Assembly (NCBI GenBank): GCA_003670425.1
Contig: QWRL01000074.1
Span: 3,086 to 10,688, forward strand
Direction of reading: 5' to 3'
DNA length: 7,603 nt
Source of the DNA: Chloroflexota bacterium
Lineage (GTDB): Bacteria > Chloroflexota > Anaerolineae > Anaerolineales > UBA11657
Of this stretch, positions 6,158-7,603 are shown one piece after another. Both the position numbers and the translations under genes were made by a program. The number at the start of each line of letters is the position of its first letter. Position 1 is the stretch's first letter. Below the pieces are notes generated by a model. It did no database searches and was not told the DNA's origin. It saw nothing but the letters and a program-made list of their open reading frames with translations.

Positions 6158-6598
6158 TCATTTCTCCAGTGCGCGGCGCGTGGCCCAGCCCCGGTACCAA
6201 AACAAAAATCCCAGCGCCGGCGCGTTGAAGAGCAGCCGGCTCAGCATGCCGCGCCAGCCGCTGTCGTGCTCGTATTCCACATGCTCTTGTACGCGCACGC
6301 CGCCGGCAACAACGCTAAAGCTGTGCGTGTGCTGCCACGCGCGCAGCGGGCCGCGCGCCTGCGTGTCTGTAAAGCCGCGCTGCGCCACCACATTGCTGTG
6401 CACGGCGCGCCAGCGCACGGGCAGCGGGCCAAACCACAGCGTGAACTCCGCAATCGAGCCGTTGGCCATGGGCTCCACCAGATGCAGCTGCACCATAATC
6501 GGCGGCGGCGAAAGCAGTTTTAGCGCGCGCGCATCGTGATGAAAGTCCGCCACTGCGGCCAGCGACGCGCGCACCGTAAACGCGTAATCAAAAATCAT
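6158..6598 (-). CDS. SRPBCC-family ligand-binding protein (COG4276-like)
   Basis: A 146-aa single-domain protein with the START/Bet v 1 helix-grip pattern: a first strand IFDYAFTVRA, a short helical pair with the AVADFHHD stretch, a run of antiparallel strands, and a C-terminal helix (about 114-145, GWRGMLSRLLFNAP...). The segment GFTDTQARGPLRAWQHTHSF (75-94) matches the characteristic core of the COG4276 subgroup as I remember it. Such proteins bind hydrophobic small molecules in a central cavity, and some act as cyclases or aromatases; no catalytic role can be read here. The ATG (6598-6596) overlaps the TGA of the MFS gene in an ATGA, and no Shine-Dalgarno is present, so translation should be coupled to the transporter. 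Sitting directly before a polyene-type flavoprotein, it may carry or present that enzyme's substrate, which is inference. Confidence 0.88.
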   Translation of the reverse strand: MIFDYAFTVRASLAAVADFHHDARALKLLSPPPIMVQLHLVEPMANGSIAEFTLWFGPLPVRWRAVHSNVVAQRGFTDTQARGPLRAWQHTHSFSVVAGGVRVQEHVEYEHDSGWRGMLSRLLFNAPALGFLFWYRGWATRRALEK

Positions 6599-7603
6599 TT
6601 TACGGTCGGCGCTTCAATGGCAACCGCCGGCTGCACTGCCACCGTGCCCAGCGCAGCTGCACCGTAAATGAGCACGCCCAGCATCAACAGCGACCCGCTC
6701 AACGCCGGCCAGGCAGCGCCCGCCGCGCCCAGTACCCAGCCGCCCCAGACGGGCGCCACAATGCGCGAGAACGCATCAACTGACGCGGACAAGCCCAGCA
6801 CGCCGCCGCGTTCTTCCGCGCTGACTGTGCGCGTGTAAAGGCTTTGCAGTGAGGGATTGACTACACCGCCGCCAAAAGCCGTCAACATCAACGTGCCAAA
6901 CAGCGCCCACCATGGCTCTAGCAGGCCCACGCCCAGCAGCCCCAGCCCAAGCGTGGCCGAGCCGAGAAAGATCAGGCGCTGCTCGCCTAAGAGCTTTACC
7001 ATGCGCGGCAGAATCCCCACCTGCGCAATCACAACCAGGATGCCCACGTAGCCAAGCATGTAGCCGGTTTGTTCCACATTGAAGCCGAACTTTTCTTTGG
7101 CAAACAACGCGAAGGTGGTCTGGAAAATTGCAAAGCCGATGTTGAACACCAGGCCGTAGCCCAGCAAGCGCGTGAGCAATGAGTTTGACATTGTCTGGCG
7201 CAGCGCCGCCAGCGTAAAGCCACGCCGCGCTGCGGGTGCCGTGCTGACCTGGCGCGTCTCCGGCAGCAGCACAATAGTGAGCACGATGGAGCTGGCTGAA
7301 ATTGCCGCTGCGGCAAACGCCGGCACGGAGTTGCCCCAGCGCGAGAGCAGCCCGCCCAAAGCCGGCCCCAGAATGAAGCCCAGCCCAAAGGCAGCGCCAA
7401 TCAACCCATAGGATTTGGCGCGGTCTTTTTCCTCGGTCACATCTGCAATGGCTGCCTGCGCGATGGACAGGTTGCCGCCGGTGAAGCCATCCAAAATGCG
7501 TGCGGCAAACAGCATCGGCAGGCTGTTTGCAAAACCCATCAGTACAAAGCCCGCAAATGTTCCCAGCTGCGAAATGACCAGCAGTGGCTTGCGGCCGAAG
7601 CGG
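6595..7603 (-). CDS. MFS transporter, DHA1/TetA-like (5' end outside window)
   Basis: Partial major facilitator transporter. The frame runs off the right edge; 335 codons are visible, beginning inside the loop between helices 2 and 3 with the motif A remnant RFGRKP. A Met at 7539 lies inside helix 3 and is not the true start. Other marks are ILDGFTGGNLSIAQAAIADVT after helix 4, the antiporter motif C in helix 5 (GFILGPALGG), a cytoplasmic central loop near ETRQVSTAPAARRG, and a repeat-like VSAEERGGVLG segment in the second half. About ten of the twelve helices are present, with a short polar C-terminal tail. The family is drug:H+ antiporters of the TetA/multidrug type, which export small hydrophobic compounds. 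The name should not be taken as proof of tetracycline resistance; linkage to an SRPBCC protein and a flavoprotein fits export of an endogenous product equally well. The stop TGA overlaps the next start. Confidence 0.92.
   Translation of the reverse strand, partial: RFGRKPLLVISQLGTFAGFVLMGFANSLPMLFAARILDGFTGGNLSIAQAAIADVTEEKDRAKSYGLIGAAFGLGFILGPALGGLLSRWGNSVPAFAAAAISASSIVLTIVLLPETRQVSTAPAARRGFTLAALRQTMSNSLLTRLLGYGLVFNIGFAIFQTTFALFAKEKFGFNVEQTGYMLGYVGILVVIAQVGILPRMVKLLGEQRLIFLGSATLGLGLLGVGLLEPWWALFGTLMLTAFGGGVVNPSLQSLYTRTVSAEERGGVLGLSASVDAFSRIVAPVWGGWVLGAAGAAWPALSGSLLMLGVLIYGAAALGTVAVQPAVAIEAPTVK

Noticed and set aside
6595..7603. Calling the transporter a tetracycline resistance gene
   Set aside because: DHA1 motifs are shared by many exporters, the N-terminal two helices are missing, and the genomic setting is not a resistance cassette.

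Overview
The window is GC-rich, and every gene I can support lies on the minus strand, so transcription runs from high to low coordinates. The proteins are Ala-, Gln- and Leu-rich. The mix of a PhoB/PhoR-type two-component pair, a CrtI-family flavoprotein with a COG4276-like SRPBCC protein, and membrane-anchored alpha/beta hydrolases suggests a free-living bacterium. My best guess is Chloroflexota (a filamentous Chloroflexia or Anaerolineae relative). This rests on protein style and gene content, not on a marker gene, so it is tentative.

Layout in transcription order. (1) A TetA-like MFS exporter (7603 down to 6595) whose 5' end lies outside the window. (2) An SRPBCC-fold protein (6598-6158) whose ATG overlaps the MFS stop as ATGA. 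(3) A phytoene desaturase/carotenoid isomerase-like FAD oxidoreductase (6142-4598). (4) An unrecognised 218-aa protein (4584-3928). (5) An N-terminally anchored alpha/beta hydrolase (3912-3169). (6) A second, larger anchored alpha/beta hydrolase (3162/3165-2194). Gaps between these six are at most 15 nt, so they look like one transcription unit. A 98-nt gap with a good sigma-70-like promoter (-35 at 2140-2145, -10 at 2117-2122, 17-nt spacer) follows. Then come (7) an OmpR/PhoB-family response regulator (2095-1415) and (8) its PhoR-like histidine kinase (about 1408-248). Positions 1-247 are AT-richer and hold no gene I can support.

Functionally, the six-gene unit reads as a module that oxidises or isomerises a hydrophobic (isoprenoid- or lipid-like) molecule, binds it, hydrolyses something at the membrane and possibly exports it. 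The substrate cannot be read from the sequence. The two-component pair has its own promoter and may or may not control the neighbouring unit.

The oddest point is the regulator/kinase junction. The kinase reading frame is in phase with the regulator and separated from it by a single TGA. There is no ATG, GTG or TTG codon in that frame until residue 70, after the only transmembrane segment, so the kinase probably uses a rare start (ATC at 1408-1406) or depends on coupling or readthrough. The second item worth attention is the unrecognised protein locked between the flavoprotein and the hydrolases. I found no mobile element, CRISPR array, tRNA or rRNA.
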